DNA of 64,000 bases, taken from NCBI GenBank assembly GCA_009668975.1, contig SBEG01000014.1:30730-94729 (forward strand), in the 5' to 3' direction. The notes under the pieces are model-generated. The model ran no database searches, was not told where the DNA came from, and saw only the letters and a list, made by a program, of their open reading frames with translations. Positions within the stretch are counted from its first letter, which is position 1. The number at the start of each line of letters is the position of its first letter. The position numbers and the translations under genes are program-made. Origin of the DNA: Deltaproteobacteria bacterium. Lineage in GTDB: Bacteria; Desulfobacterota; Desulfuromonadia; Geobacterales; Geobacteraceae. Shown piece by piece: positions 36,319 to 45,985 of the stretch.

Positions 36319-37044
36319 GTGAGGCTGTCACTTTTGCTGTTTTTTTGTGTTGCTTTTCTGTCGTCAGTTCCGCCTGTCTCCGCAGATGGTCCCGTGCCGG
36401 GGCCGATGGTACAAAAGGAGAAAGAAAGTTACAGCATGGGATACGAGATTGGTCTCAGTATTAAGAATGGTGGCCTTGAGGCCGATTATGCAAAACTCGT
36501 GCAGGGTATGCGCGATGCAATCGAGGGTAAAAAGCCCAGGTTGAGTCTGGATGAAATGAAAACCCAGGTTGCGGCTCTGAAGAAGAGGGCCCGTGAATAC
36601 GAATTGAGAAAGATTCAGGAGCAAATTGTGCGCAACGCGGAGGAGTCGGAGAAGTTCCTCGGGGCGAACAAGAAAAAAACCGGTATCAGGACCACGGAGA
36701 GCGGTCTTCAGTACAAGATTCTTAAGGAGGGAGACGGAAATACTCCCACACCGGAAGACTGGGTCAGGGTGAATTACCGGGGTACGTTTACTGACGGGAA
36801 GGAATTTGACAGTTCATACGCCAGGGGCGAGCCGCAGACTGTTCAGGCCGACGGTGTCATCAAGGGCTGGACGGAAGCTCTCCAAATGATGAAGGCAGGT
36901 TCGAAGTGGCAGATTTTCGTACCGCCTCATCTCGCTTATGGAAGGGGTGGTCTCGGGCAGAAAATCCCCCCTAATACAGTGCTCGTATTCGAGCTGGAAC
37001 TGCTCTCAATCGAAAAGGAGGAGAAAGGAGGCGGGGACAAGTAA
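36319..37044 (+). CDS. FKBP-type peptidyl-prolyl isomerase, periplasmic Mip-like
   Basis: 241 residues. A signal peptide (RLSLLLFFCVAFLSSVPPVSA) is followed by a helical dimerisation domain with SYSMGYEIGLSIKNGG (FKBP N-terminal family) and an FKBP domain with VNYRGTFTDGKEFDSSY, GVIKGWTEALQMMKAGSKW and YGRGGLGQKIPPNTVLVFELELL. It folds proteins in the periplasm. GTG 36319 is preceded by GGAGG with 7-base spacing; the frame is open upstream but lacks a site. Confidence 0.92.
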   Translation: MRLSLLLFFCVAFLSSVPPVSADGPVPGPMVQKEKESYSMGYEIGLSIKNGGLEADYAKLVQGMRDAIEGKKPRLSLDEMKTQVAALKKRAREYELRKIQEQIVRNAEESEKFLGANKKKTGIRTTESGLQYKILKEGDGNTPTPEDWVRVNYRGTFTDGKEFDSSYARGEPQTVQADGVIKGWTEALQMMKAGSKWQIFVPPHLAYGRGGLGQKIPPNTVLVFELELLSIEKEEKGGGDK

Positions 37045-37200
37045 CGGAAAATCAACTTAATGGAATGACCGCAAAAATGAAAATATTCGGTAAAAAGGGA
37101 AAAATCTGAAATGTGGCAACAGAAGTATTTTCAATGAGTTGTCAACGACCAAATTTCTGATTGCATTGACAGGGGACAGAAAGCAAGAAAGGAGGACAAA

Positions 37201-39342
37201 ATGTGCAAGGTAATTCAAGGCATTTTCGTAACGACATTCCTGCTGCTATTCACTACCAATATCGCAAGCGCACTACTTCCGGATACGCAAACTCAGGTCC
37301 TGTTGCCGGGAACTTCCATACCTAAGTTCGTCGAGCAGCTTCCAGTCGCAGGTGATATCACCGTCGTGAACGCAACTCCGAGCGTTATGTTGGGAATTCC
37401 TTCGACACCTTCCTATAACATCCATATGAGAGAATTCCAGGCGCAAATACTACCCGTTTCGCTTGGTCTTGGGCCGACCTGGGTCTGGGGCTACCTGACG
37501 GATGGCGATGTGGCTGCACAACCGGCAGTCCGCCCAAGCTATCTCGGCCCGGTCGTGGTGGCCCAACGGGAGACCCCGGCCTATCCTACCTATTCAAATG
37601 AGTTGCCTGCCGGAAATGTGTCTAATGTCCAGCAGCTCCTGCCCATTGACATGACGATCGACTGGGCGAACCCGACCGGCATCAACTGCGCACCCGATCC
37701 CATTACCGGCGACTATACCAACCTGCAGTGCGGCACCTTGCCGCCCTACCTTGGGCCGTTGCCCGATGCGGTACACTTCCATGGCGCCGAGGTAGCACCG
37801 GCTTTTGACGGTGGTCCTGATGCCTGGTTCACACAAGACAATGCGCAAACGGGCATTGGTTTTCCTGGCAGCACCTACACCTATCCGAACGGTCAGCAGG
37901 AGGCAACGCTCTGGTTCCACCCGCATGGCTTGGGCATCACGCGGCTGAATGTCTACGCGGGCCTGGCAGGTGGTTACATCCTCATTGACCCGGATAATCC
38001 GCCGCTTGCCGCCATGCCGGCGTTTCCGCAGCATGATATCCCGCTCATCATCCAGGACAGAAGCTTTGATACGACCGGCCAGCTCTTCTACAACCTGGCC
38101 TCGAACCCACAGCCGAATCCGACCGTCCACCCTTTCTGGATCCCCGAGTTCATCGGCGATGCCATCGTGGTGAACGGCAAGACCTGGCCAAACCTGAACG
38201 TGGAGCCCCGCCAGTACCGCTTCCGTCTCCTGAACGGCTCCAATGCGCGCTTCTATGATCTATCGATGAACAAGGGGGTGAAATTCATCGCCATCGCTAC
38301 GGACAACGGCTATCTCGTGAATGCAGTCTTGACCCCGAACGTGGTCATCGGCCCGGGCGAGCGCTATGAGGTCATCGTCGACTTCAGCGCCCTGAGAGTC
38401 GGGACCAAGGTAGTCATGAAGAATGTGGCGCGGACACCGTTCCCCGGCGGCGCCAGGCCCACCAGAAACGGCACCGACACGATCATGCAGTTCACGGTGG
38501 TGGCGAATGCCTCCGGGTTGCCCAATACCACCATCGCAAACGGGACGCCGATCAGGCCAACCCCGCTTGAGCCGATTGCCACCGGTTTCGTCGCCGGGAC
38601 AAACATCACCCGTCAACTGACCCTGAATGAGGTGATCGGGGCCGGCGGACCGCTCGAACTGGTTATCAACAACTCCAAGTTCAACCTGCTGCTGAATACC
38701 TCCGGCTGTCCGGCAGGTTCTCCCCCGGGCAGCGCCGCCGGGGTCTGTCGTGAAACGGAACTTCCGGCGGTTGGTGACACCGAGATCTGGGAAATCATCA
38801 ACATCACCGCCGATGCTCATCCGATGCACACCCACCTGGTGAGCTACCAGATTCTGGACCGCACGCCGTTCCGGGCGACTCCCTGGATCAACCAGTATGA
38901 CGCGCTGCTGGTGGGCAATGGCGTGCTCCCGGGCGCCGGGCCGCCAAACCCCTACAGCATGAAGAATGCTGATGGCGCCATCGGCGGGAACCCTCCGATC
39001 AACTCGTTGTTGAACATTGGGATGCGGAAATTGCCGCTGCCGTACGAAATGGGCTGGAAGGATACCGCCATCATGTACCCTGGTGAGGTGACCCGGATCG
39101 CAATCCGCTGGGCGCCGCAAGACGCGCCCGTTACCGGTGCTCCGCTTTGTGCCGTGCCGACTCCTCCGGGGACACTGCCGACCTCATGTGTGCCGCAGGC
39201 GGGATCGAACACCTATCCATTCAATCCCACCGAACTCATCAATGGCGTGGGTTATGTCTGGCATTGCCATATCCTCGATCACGAAGATAACGAGATGATG
39301 CGCAACTACACGGTAATGCCGACCAGGCAGCCTACCTTCTAG
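37201..39342 (+). CDS. Exported multicopper oxidase
   Basis: 713 residues with a signal peptide (about 1-24, ending IASA). Cupredoxin domains carry the four copper-ligand motifs: HFHGAE, WFHPHGL, AHPMHTH, and C-terminal HCHILDHEDNEMM, so the T1 and trinuclear sites are complete. It is longer than CueO or CotA because of extra loops. It oxidises Cu(I) or phenolics outside the cytoplasm; next to Cus-like genes, a copper-detoxifying role is likely. ATG 37201 follows AAAGGAGGAC. A terminator hairpin ends the transcript. Confidence 0.92.
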   Translation: MCKVIQGIFVTTFLLLFTTNIASALLPDTQTQVLLPGTSIPKFVEQLPVAGDITVVNATPSVMLGIPSTPSYNIHMREFQAQILPVSLGLGPTWVWGYLTDGDVAAQPAVRPSYLGPVVVAQRETPAYPTYSNELPAGNVSNVQQLLPIDMTIDWANPTGINCAPDPITGDYTNLQCGTLPPYLGPLPDAVHFHGAEVAPAFDGGPDAWFTQDNAQTGIGFPGSTYTYPNGQQEATLWFHPHGLGITRLNVYAGLAGGYILIDPDNPPLAAMPAFPQHDIPLIIQDRSFDTTGQLFYNLASNPQPNPTVHPFWIPEFIGDAIVVNGKTWPNLNVEPRQYRFRLLNGSNARFYDLSMNKGVKFIAIATDNGYLVNAVLTPNVVIGPGERYEVIVDFSALRVGTKVVMKNVARTPFPGGARPTRNGTDTIMQFTVVANASGLPNTTIANGTPIRPTPLEPIATGFVAGTNITRQLTLNEVIGAGGPLELVINNSKFNLLLNTSGCPAGSPPGSAAGVCRETELPAVGDTEIWEIINITADAHPMHTHLVSYQILDRTPFRATPWINQYDALLVGNGVLPGAGPPNPYSMKNADGAIGGNPPINSLLNIGMRKLPLPYEMGWKDTAIMYPGEVTRIAIRWAPQDAPVTGAPLCAVPTPPGTLPTSCVPQAGSNTYPFNPTELINGVGYVWHCHILDHEDNEMMRNYTVMPTRQPTF

Positions 39343-39375
39343 CAGTTGGTCAAACCAAGCAGTGTCAGGAGCAGA

Positions 39376-39395
39376 GAGGGGCCTTCGGGCCCCTC
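39376..39395 (+). terminator. Hairpin after the multicopper oxidase
   Basis: GAGGGGCC and GGCCCCTC around a TTCG tetraloop; stable, but no T-run follows. Confidence 0.65.
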
Positions 39396-39474
39396 CAAGT
39401 AAAGTGCGTTCGACTTCCTAGCCCTTTGCAGGCGTGGGGCATATTTATAATGCGATTACCAAAATAAGGTTGCC

Positions 39475-41346
39475 ATGAAAAAAGTCAGCGCAGGGCTCAT
39501 TTTAATTGCCATCGCCGCCATCTCTTTCTGGGCCGGTGGACGTTACGTGCAGGATCGACCGGACTCACCCGCGGTACAGCAGGCTGAACGCAAGATCCTC
39601 TATTACACGGACCCCATGAATCCGGGATTCAGATCGGACAAGCCGGGTGTTGCGCCGTGCGGAATGGCGCTTGAGCCGGTCTATGCGGATGACGGCGAAG
39701 GAATGGATAGCTCCTCGTCGCCGCATTCTCCCGGGACAATCAGGATAAGTCCGGAGCGCCAACAACTCATCGGCGTGAAGGTCGCGCCGGTAGAAAAATT
39801 GCCAATGAGTTATAGCCTGCGTCTCTACGGCAGGGTCGTGCCGGACGAAACCCGGGTTTTTCGCCTGAATGCCTCGACCGACAGCTGGATCAAGAAACTC
39901 TCCAACGTGACCACGGGCAGTATTGTCGGCAAAAATCAGATCCTGGCCGAGGCCCTCGCTCCCGCCTACTATAACGCACAGCTGACCTATCTGATCGCCT
40001 TGGACAATGTGGACCGCATCAAGCAGCAACTGGGCGGCGATCTCCGCCACCAGCAGGGCGATATTGCCGACAACCAGATCCGTCTTGCCGTGCAGTCCCT
40101 CCAGAATCTCGGGATCAGCGATGCCCAGGTCGAAGAGCTTGCCAACACCAGGAAGGCCCGGCCCTATCTGCAGATCAGGGCGCCGAGCCGTGGTGTCGTT
40201 CTGAGCAGAAACGTCACGCTGTCCCAGTGGTTCAAGGCAGGAGAAGAGTTTTACAGCATCGCCGACATCGGAAAAGTCTGGGTTTATGCGAACGTCTACG
40301 AACACGAGGCGCGGCATCTGCGGCCCGGGATGACGGTGAAGGTTAAGCATGCCCAGTTGGGAAAGACCTTCAGCGCCAAAGTGAGTGAGGTGCTTTCGCT
40401 GTTCGATTCCGTTTCGAAAACGCTGAAGGTGCGGCTTGATGTCGACAACTCCCGCTACGAGCTGAGACCCGACATGTTCGTGGATGTCGAGATTCCCCTC
40501 ACGATGCCGCCGTCTCTGCATGTGCCAGCCGATGCCGTCATCGATTCGGGAGCGAAAAAAATCGTTTATGTGGAAACCGGCAAGGGTACCTTTGAGCCTT
40601 GTCAGGTCGAGACGGGCTGGCGGCTCGGCCGGCGGGTCGAAATAACCGGTGGCCTGCTGCCGGGAGAAAAGATTATTGTCTCGGGCAACTTCCTGGTTGA
40701 TTCCGAAAGCAGGATGAAAACCGCCGCTTCCGGCGTTGACGCCGGTTTCGTCAGCGGGCCGGAAAAAATCGCAGGGGAGCCTGTTCCGCTGGAGCATACT
40801 CCGGTTGTTAATTCCGCAAGGGATGAGAGTTCGAGCTCCCTGGTGAGCGTAGACCCGGTCTGTCGCATGAGTATCTACCGGAAGGAAGCGGAAATGGCTG
40901 GTTTGACCGTTACGCAATTCGGGAAAACCTACTATTTCTGTTCCCGGGAGTGCCTGCGGTCCTTCGTGAAAGAACCGGAAAAGTATCTCGGTAAGAAACC
41001 GTCGGTCACGACGAGACAGGAACGAGCCGTAAAGCCGGAACTAAAGCACGATGCTCAGGGGCAGGGTAAGAAACAGAACGCTGCCGGTGACGGACCGGGG
41101 AAAGAGAGTAAAGCCGTGCCTGCCAAGGACTGGCACGGCTGGGGGAAATTCCCGGGAGCTGAATATCTCGGCTTGAAGGATAGGGCGAAGAATACCTCCG
41201 GACGGAAACCGGATCTCCCCGGCACCGTTGGTGAAAAGCCGGATAAAAACGGACAGGGCAGCCTTGCCCCTGATGTCGAGAGAACTGATGAAGCGCCGGG
41301 TGCTGCAATGCCGGACGGCACAGGGGGCGCGCAAGGAAATGATTGA
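39475..41346 (+). CDS. CusB-like adaptor with heavy-metal and YHS domains
   Basis: 623 residues. The N-terminal anchor is followed by a heavy-metal-binding segment (YYTDPMNPGF..APCGMALEP, about 43-70) and a CusB adaptor (about 87-420, SIVGKNQILAEALAPAYY, lipoyl halves, beta-barrel). A YHS domain follows (VDPVCRMSIY..YYFCSRECLRSF, about 455-502), which carries four Cys/Met metal ligands and is not in ordinary CusB. The last 120 residues are a charged, low-complexity tail. It delivers Cu/Ag to the overlapping CusA pump. The stop overlaps the pump start by 8 bases. Confidence 0.9.
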   Translation: MKKVSAGLILIAIAAISFWAGGRYVQDRPDSPAVQQAERKILYYTDPMNPGFRSDKPGVAPCGMALEPVYADDGEGMDSSSSPHSPGTIRISPERQQLIGVKVAPVEKLPMSYSLRLYGRVVPDETRVFRLNASTDSWIKKLSNVTTGSIVGKNQILAEALAPAYYNAQLTYLIALDNVDRIKQQLGGDLRHQQGDIADNQIRLAVQSLQNLGISDAQVEELANTRKARPYLQIRAPSRGVVLSRNVTLSQWFKAGEEFYSIADIGKVWVYANVYEHEARHLRPGMTVKVKHAQLGKTFSAKVSEVLSLFDSVSKTLKVRLDVDNSRYELRPDMFVDVEIPLTMPPSLHVPADAVIDSGAKKIVYVETGKGTFEPCQVETGWRLGRRVEITGGLLPGEKIIVSGNFLVDSESRMKTAASGVDAGFVSGPEKIAGEPVPLEHTPVVNSARDESSSSLVSVDPVCRMSIYRKEAEMAGLTVTQFGKTYYFCSRECLRSFVKEPEKYLGKKPSVTTRQERAVKPELKHDAQGQGKKQNAAGDGPGKESKAVPAKDWHGWGKFPGAEYLGLKDRAKNTSGRKPDLPGTVGEKPDKNGQGSLAPDVERTDEAPGAAMPDGTGGAQGND

Positions 41347-44300
41347 TCGAATTATCGACTTTTCAGTCAGAAACAAGCCGATCATTTTCATTCTTGTCGC
41401 CGTTGCCTGTATCTTGGGCTGGTGGTCGATGCAGCGCGTCTCCCTCGACGCGATTCCGGATCTCAGCGAAACCCAAGTCATCGTGTATTCGCGCTGGGAT
41501 CAGAGTCCCGATATCATTGAGGATCAGGTCACCTATCCCATCGTGACCGCTATGCTCGGCGTGCCTCGGGTCAAGGCGGTCAGGGGATTTTCCGATTTCG
41601 GCTTTTCCTTTGTCTACGTCATTTTCGAAGAAGATACCGATATCTATTGGGCGCGATCGCGTACTCTCGAATATCTTTCTACCGTCATTCCCCGCCTGCC
41701 CCGGGACGTCCGGACCGAACTCGGACCAGATGCGACCGGCCTCGGCTGGGTCTATCAATACGCCCTGGTGGATGAATCGGGTTCCCACAGCCTGGCGCAA
41801 TTGCGCTCACTGCAGGATTGGTATCTCCGCTATGCTCTGAAAGCGGTCCCTGGTGTCGCCGAGGTTGCGACTGTCGGCGGTTTCGTCCAGCAGTACCAGG
41901 TGAATGTGGACCCAAACCGTCTTCAGGCCTATGAAATTCCGCTCTCCCGGGTTGTCGAGGCAGTGCGGGCCGGCAACGTGGAGGTTGGCGGACGCCTGCT
42001 CGAGTTTGGCGGAACCGAGTATATGGTGCGCGGCAGGGGTTATGCAAAGTCTGTCGATGATTTCGGCGATATTGTCCTGAAATCAGCAGACGATGGTTCA
42101 CCCATCTGCATCAGGGATATCGGCGAGGTGACATTGGGCCCTGACTATCGCAGGGGCGTGGCCGACTTGAACGGCCACGGCGATGTCGTTTCGGGGATTA
42201 TTGTCATGAGGCAGGGGCAGAATGCCCTGACCGTGATTGATCGCGTTAAAAAGAGAATTGAAGAGATTGGTCCCAGCCTTCCTGCCGGAGTCAAGGTGGT
42301 GCCTGTTTATGACCGCTCCGACCTTATCCGGCGGGCCATAGATACGCTGAAGTCGACGCTGATCGAGATCATCCTCACGGTCTCGCTGGTTATCTTCATC
42401 TTCCTCTGGCACCCCCCCAGTTCCCTCATCCCGGTCATCACCATTCCCATTGCCGTTCTCATCGCCTTTATTCCCTTCAAGGCGATGGGGCTTACCGCCA
42501 ACATCATGTCGCTCGGCGGCATTGCCATCGCTATCGGCGCGCTGGTGGATGCGGCCATTGTTGTTGTCGAGCAGACCCACAAACGGCTTGAGGAATGGCA
42601 ACAGAACGGTGAACAGGGCGACTATCGGGTGGTGGTTGTCGATGCAATCAAACAGGTGGCAGGACCAAGTTTCTTCGCCCTGCTGGTGATTGCCGTTTCG
42701 TTCCTGCCGGTACTGACTCTCGAAGCGCAAGAGGGCCGGCTCTTTAAACCCCTGGCGTATACGAAAACGCTCGTCATGGTCGTTGCCGCGTTTCTGACCA
42801 TTACCCTTGATCCGGCGCTGAGGCTGCTTCTCACGAATTTGAAGAACTTCAGCTTTAGGCCGCTCTGGCTCAGCCGGGCGGCAAGCGCCGTATTCGTGGG
42901 GGTCATCAGGCCGGAACACAAACACCCCATCAGCCGTCGCCTGATACGGTTCTATGAACCCGCGGCGAAATGGTCGCTCGACCACAAGCGGATCGTCATC
43001 GGCGCGGCCCTGGCCATGATGCTGGTCACGGTCCCTGCCTTTCAACGGCTCGGTTCGGAATTCATGCCCCCACTCGATGAGGGGGCGCTCTTTTACATGC
43101 CGACTACCATGCCGGGGATTTCCATCACCGAAGCGCAAAAACTGTTGCAGGTGACCGACAAAATCATCAAGCAGTTCCCGGAAGTGGACAGGGTTCTCGG
43201 CAAAGCCGGACGGTCCGATTCCTCCACCGATCCCGCTCCGCTGTCGATGCTTGAGACGGTGATCATGCTGAAACCGCAATCGGAGTGGCGCCACGTCGAC
43301 ACCTGGTATTCCTCTTGGGCACCCGACTGGCTCAAGGGGGTGTTTCGCCGCATCACCCCGGATCACCTCTCGCGGGAAGAGCTCGTGCGTCAGCTCAACG
43401 ATGCCTTGAGAATTCCCGGTCTGTCCAATGCCTGGACCATGCCCATCAAGGCGCGCATCGATATGCTGACCACCGGGGTGAGGACCCCGGTGGGGCTCAA
43501 GATCTCGGGCGCTAGCCTGAAACAAATCGAACAGATCGGCATTCAGGCCGAGGAGAAGCTGCGCTCCGTTGCGGGAACCAGGAGTGTGTTTGCGGAACGC
43601 ACGAGCGGCGGATATTTCATCGACATCAAATGGCGGCGAAAGGAACTGGCACGCTACGGACTGAGTATCGGGGATGCTCAGCAGGCGGTGCAGAACGCGA
43701 TCGGCGGCGAAAATATCACGACCACGGTGCAGGGCCGGGAGCGCTACCCCGTCAATGTCCGCTACCAGCCGGACTTCAGGACGGACTTCGGAGCTCTGGA
43801 GCGTTTACAGGTTCCGGCTTTGGAGGGCAGGAGACAGATTGCTCTGGGCGAGCTTGCCGACATAACGCCCGTCAGCGAGCCTGCGATGATCCGTAATGAG
43901 GACGGGCAGCTTACGGGTTACGTCTATGTCGACATCGGGGATCGAGACCCGGGAGGCTATGTGGCTGAGGCTTCGGACATGTTGAAAAATTCTCTGAAAC
44001 TTCCGGCCGGCTACTCGATGACCTGGACCGGTCAATACGAGGCCATGAAGAGAGTCAAGGAGCGTTTGACGGTGGTGATTCCCTTGACACTTTTCCTGAT
44101 CTTCCTGCTGCTGTACATGAACACCAAGTCAATGACGAAGACGTTCATCATTGCCCTTGCGGTGCCGTTCTCGGCCATCGGCGCGGTCTGGTTTCTCTAT
44201 CTGCTCGGTTACAACATGAGTATCGCCGTCTGGGTCGGTCTCATCGCCCTGCTGGGAGTCGATGCGGAAACTGGTGTCTTCATGCTTCTCTATCTTGACC

Positions 44301-44608
44301 TGGCCTATGAAAAAGCAAAGAAAGAAGGACGGCTTCGTAACCTTTTTGAATTGAGGCAGGCTATCCTCGAAGGGGCCGTCAAGCGTCTCCGTCCAAAGTT
44401 CATGACGGTTGCTACCATGGCCTTCGGCCTGGTGCCCATAATGTGGTCTACGGGTGCAGGCTCAGATATCATGAAAAGAATTGCCGCGCCGATGATCGGC
44501 GGAGTCTTTACCTCTTTTATTCTGGAGCTGATGGTTTATCCTGTACTCTATGAAATCTGGAAGTGGAATTTCGAACTCAAAAGGTCATCGGTCATAACGG
44601 ATGACTGA
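41339..44608 (+). CDS. cusA: CusA-like heavy-metal RND efflux pump
   Basis: 1089 residues, 12 transmembrane helices. The TM4 Asp lies in GALVDAAIVVVEQTHK. The segments ALFYMPTTMPGIS, LSMLETVIMLKP and ARIDMLTTGVRTPVGLK contain Met where CusA has its periplasmic copper-binding Met cluster, so Cu(I)/Ag(I) is the likely substrate. ATG 41339 overlaps the adaptor gene (ATGATTGA). No outer-membrane CusC-like gene is in the window, so a general TolC may serve. Confidence 0.93.
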   Translation: MIDRIIDFSVRNKPIIFILVAVACILGWWSMQRVSLDAIPDLSETQVIVYSRWDQSPDIIEDQVTYPIVTAMLGVPRVKAVRGFSDFGFSFVYVIFEEDTDIYWARSRTLEYLSTVIPRLPRDVRTELGPDATGLGWVYQYALVDESGSHSLAQLRSLQDWYLRYALKAVPGVAEVATVGGFVQQYQVNVDPNRLQAYEIPLSRVVEAVRAGNVEVGGRLLEFGGTEYMVRGRGYAKSVDDFGDIVLKSADDGSPICIRDIGEVTLGPDYRRGVADLNGHGDVVSGIIVMRQGQNALTVIDRVKKRIEEIGPSLPAGVKVVPVYDRSDLIRRAIDTLKSTLIEIILTVSLVIFIFLWHPPSSLIPVITIPIAVLIAFIPFKAMGLTANIMSLGGIAIAIGALVDAAIVVVEQTHKRLEEWQQNGEQGDYRVVVVDAIKQVAGPSFFALLVIAVSFLPVLTLEAQEGRLFKPLAYTKTLVMVVAAFLTITLDPALRLLLTNLKNFSFRPLWLSRAASAVFVGVIRPEHKHPISRRLIRFYEPAAKWSLDHKRIVIGAALAMMLVTVPAFQRLGSEFMPPLDEGALFYMPTTMPGISITEAQKLLQVTDKIIKQFPEVDRVLGKAGRSDSSTDPAPLSMLETVIMLKPQSEWRHVDTWYSSWAPDWLKGVFRRITPDHLSREELVRQLNDALRIPGLSNAWTMPIKARIDMLTTGVRTPVGLKISGASLKQIEQIGIQAEEKLRSVAGTRSVFAERTSGGYFIDIKWRRKELARYGLSIGDAQQAVQNAIGGENITTTVQGRERYPVNVRYQPDFRTDFGALERLQVPALEGRRQIALGELADITPVSEPAMIRNEDGQLTGYVYVDIGDRDPGGYVAEASDMLKNSLKLPAGYSMTWTGQYEAMKRVKERLTVVIPLTLFLIFLLLYMNTKSMTKTFIIALAVPFSAIGAVWFLYLLGYNMSIAVWVGLIALLGVDAETGVFMLLYLDLAYEKAKKEGRLRNLFELRQAILEGAVKRLRPKFMTVATMAFGLVPIMWSTGAGSDIMKRIAAPMIGGVFTSFILELMVYPVLYEIWKWNFELKRSSVITDD

Positions 44609-44645
44609 ATCCGCTGTTCATCACCGAAGTAAAAGGAGGAATATC

Positions 44646-45209
44646 ATGGTAAGAAAGCCCCTGTATCTTGTTTCGGCCATTGTTTTTATGGTGTTTTTGG
44701 GTTTGTCCGCAACCCGGGCACCGGCAGCACAGGCAGTTCAGGATCGTACCGTGCGAACCATGAGTATCACCGGGGAAATAGCAACGGGATCACATGGTTA
44801 CATTATCCGCGGTAAGACTCCCGCGGAAATCTTCACGATCCTCAACCCAGATCCAAAAGTGCTGGACCCATTTGTTAAAAGCGGCAAGACGGTGAAGGTT
44901 GAGGTACAAATTGTGTCGGGGGACAACGTGGAGATCGTGATGCTCGCCGGAGCGAAATACGCCAACCCACAAGATCGTACCGTGAGAAAAATGATTATTA
45001 CCGGGGAAATTGCTCAAGCGAGTCACGGCTACATTATCCGTGGCAAGGTTCCCTCCGCGATCTTCACTATCCTCAACCCCGTGCCGAAGGTGCTGGACAG
45101 GTTCGTAAAAAGCGGTAAGACAGTCAAAGTTGAGGTCCGGATTGTTTCGGGGGACAACGTGGAGATCGTGAAACTCGCCGGCAAGAAATATCTCAAGAAA
45201 TCATTATAG
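44646..45209 (+). CDS. Exported protein made of two near-identical 77-residue repeats
   Basis: 187 residues. After a signal peptide (about 1-27, ending AAQA) come two tandem copies of a unit of 77 residues, starting QDRTVR; 62 of 74 aligned positions are identical. Each unit reads like a small beta-rich (OB-like) domain: GSHGYIIRGKTP, KSGKTVKVEV, GDNVEIVMLAG. Function unknown; its place right after cusA suggests copper binding or a pump accessory, though few Cys/Met are visible. ATG 44646 follows AAAAGGAGG. Confidence 0.8.
   Translation: MVRKPLYLVSAIVFMVFLGLSATRAPAAQAVQDRTVRTMSITGEIATGSHGYIIRGKTPAEIFTILNPDPKVLDPFVKSGKTVKVEVQIVSGDNVEIVMLAGAKYANPQDRTVRKMIITGEIAQASHGYIIRGKVPSAIFTILNPVPKVLDRFVKSGKTVKVEVRIVSGDNVEIVKLAGKKYLKKSL
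44739..45191 (+). repeat. In-gene tandem duplication, unit 231 bases
   Basis: Copy one starts at 44739 and copy two at 44970, exactly 231 bases later. The DNA itself is still strongly similar, so the duplication is fairly recent or kept by conversion. Confidence 0.9.
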
Positions 45210-45239
45210 GATTACTGTGCCAGCATTTGAAAAGGGAAA

Positions 45240-45761
45240 ATGATGCAATCGAAGTTTCTCGTCAGGCTTTCGGCTTTGCTGTTTACTGCTTTATTTCTCT
45301 GTCCTCCGGCATCCACCGTAACGGCAGCTGACAAACCTCCATTAAGGGCCGGAGATGTTTCCCCGATTGTGGCCCTGCGTGACCTTAACGGGGCGGTTGT
45401 AAGGTTCCCCGCCAATTATCGGGGCAAGGTGGTCATACTCCATTTCTGGAAAGGCGGCTGCAGTTCATGTCGCGAGGAGTTGCCGGGCATGGAGTCGCTG
45501 TACACGAAATACCGGGGGCAAGGGCTTGCGATCCTGGCGGTCAACATAGGCCAACGCAGGGACATCGTGGAGCGACTGGTCCGGAGTTTCGGCGTTTCCT
45601 ATACATTCCTGCTGGATATCGACAAAGAGATGGCGAAACGTTATGATGTCGTTGCACTTCCCACGACGTACCTTATCGATCGGAGCGGCGTCATCAGGTA
45701 CAGGTTTCTCGGCTCAGCGAATCTGGATTTGCTGAGAAAACGTGTCCTGAGCATGTTGTAG
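45240..45761 (+). CDS. TlpA-family thiol redoxin
   Basis: 173 residues from ATG 45240 (a second ATG follows directly). A signal peptide (about 1-30) precedes a thioredoxin-like domain with HFWKGGCSSCREELP (C74, C77) and the cis-Pro in VVALPTTYLIDRSG. The CxxC and the fold point to disulfide or heme/copper-ligand reduction in the periplasm. It closes the copper island. Confidence 0.9.
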   Translation: MMQSKFLVRLSALLFTALFLCPPASTVTAADKPPLRAGDVSPIVALRDLNGAVVRFPANYRGKVVILHFWKGGCSSCREELPGMESLYTKYRGQGLAILAVNIGQRRDIVERLVRSFGVSYTFLLDIDKEMAKRYDVVALPTTYLIDRSGVIRYRFLGSANLDLLRKRVLSML

Positions 45762-45832
45762 CGTTCCACGGCAGACGCCTGATTGCTTCAAAGTAATCCC
45801 CTGCGGCTTGCATCTCTGTTCCCTCCCATTTC

Positions 45833-45861
45833 TTGACACCCTGAAGCTGCTATGGTAGTGT
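45833..45861 (+). promoter_or_regulatory. Sigma-70-like promoter for the trp operon
   Basis: TTGACA at 45833 is perfect; TAGTGT at 45856, 17 bases on, is a weak -10. The leader to trpE is about 120 bases. It has no short frame with tandem Trp codons, so classic attenuation is not evident. Confidence 0.5.
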
Positions 45862-45985
45862 AATCCCCTTGCAGAAAGCCTAGTTATGACCGTTCGCAGG
45901 CGTTTTCCGCCGAATGGTCGCGATTATCTTTGAGGGCCTCGGCGCTTGCTCGTCAGACCTTGCCCGCCATCTTGCCGGAGAAGCC

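Noticed and set aside
45862..45985. trp leader peptide/attenuator
   Set aside because: The short frame in the leader has no tandem Trp codons and no clear competing hairpins were found.
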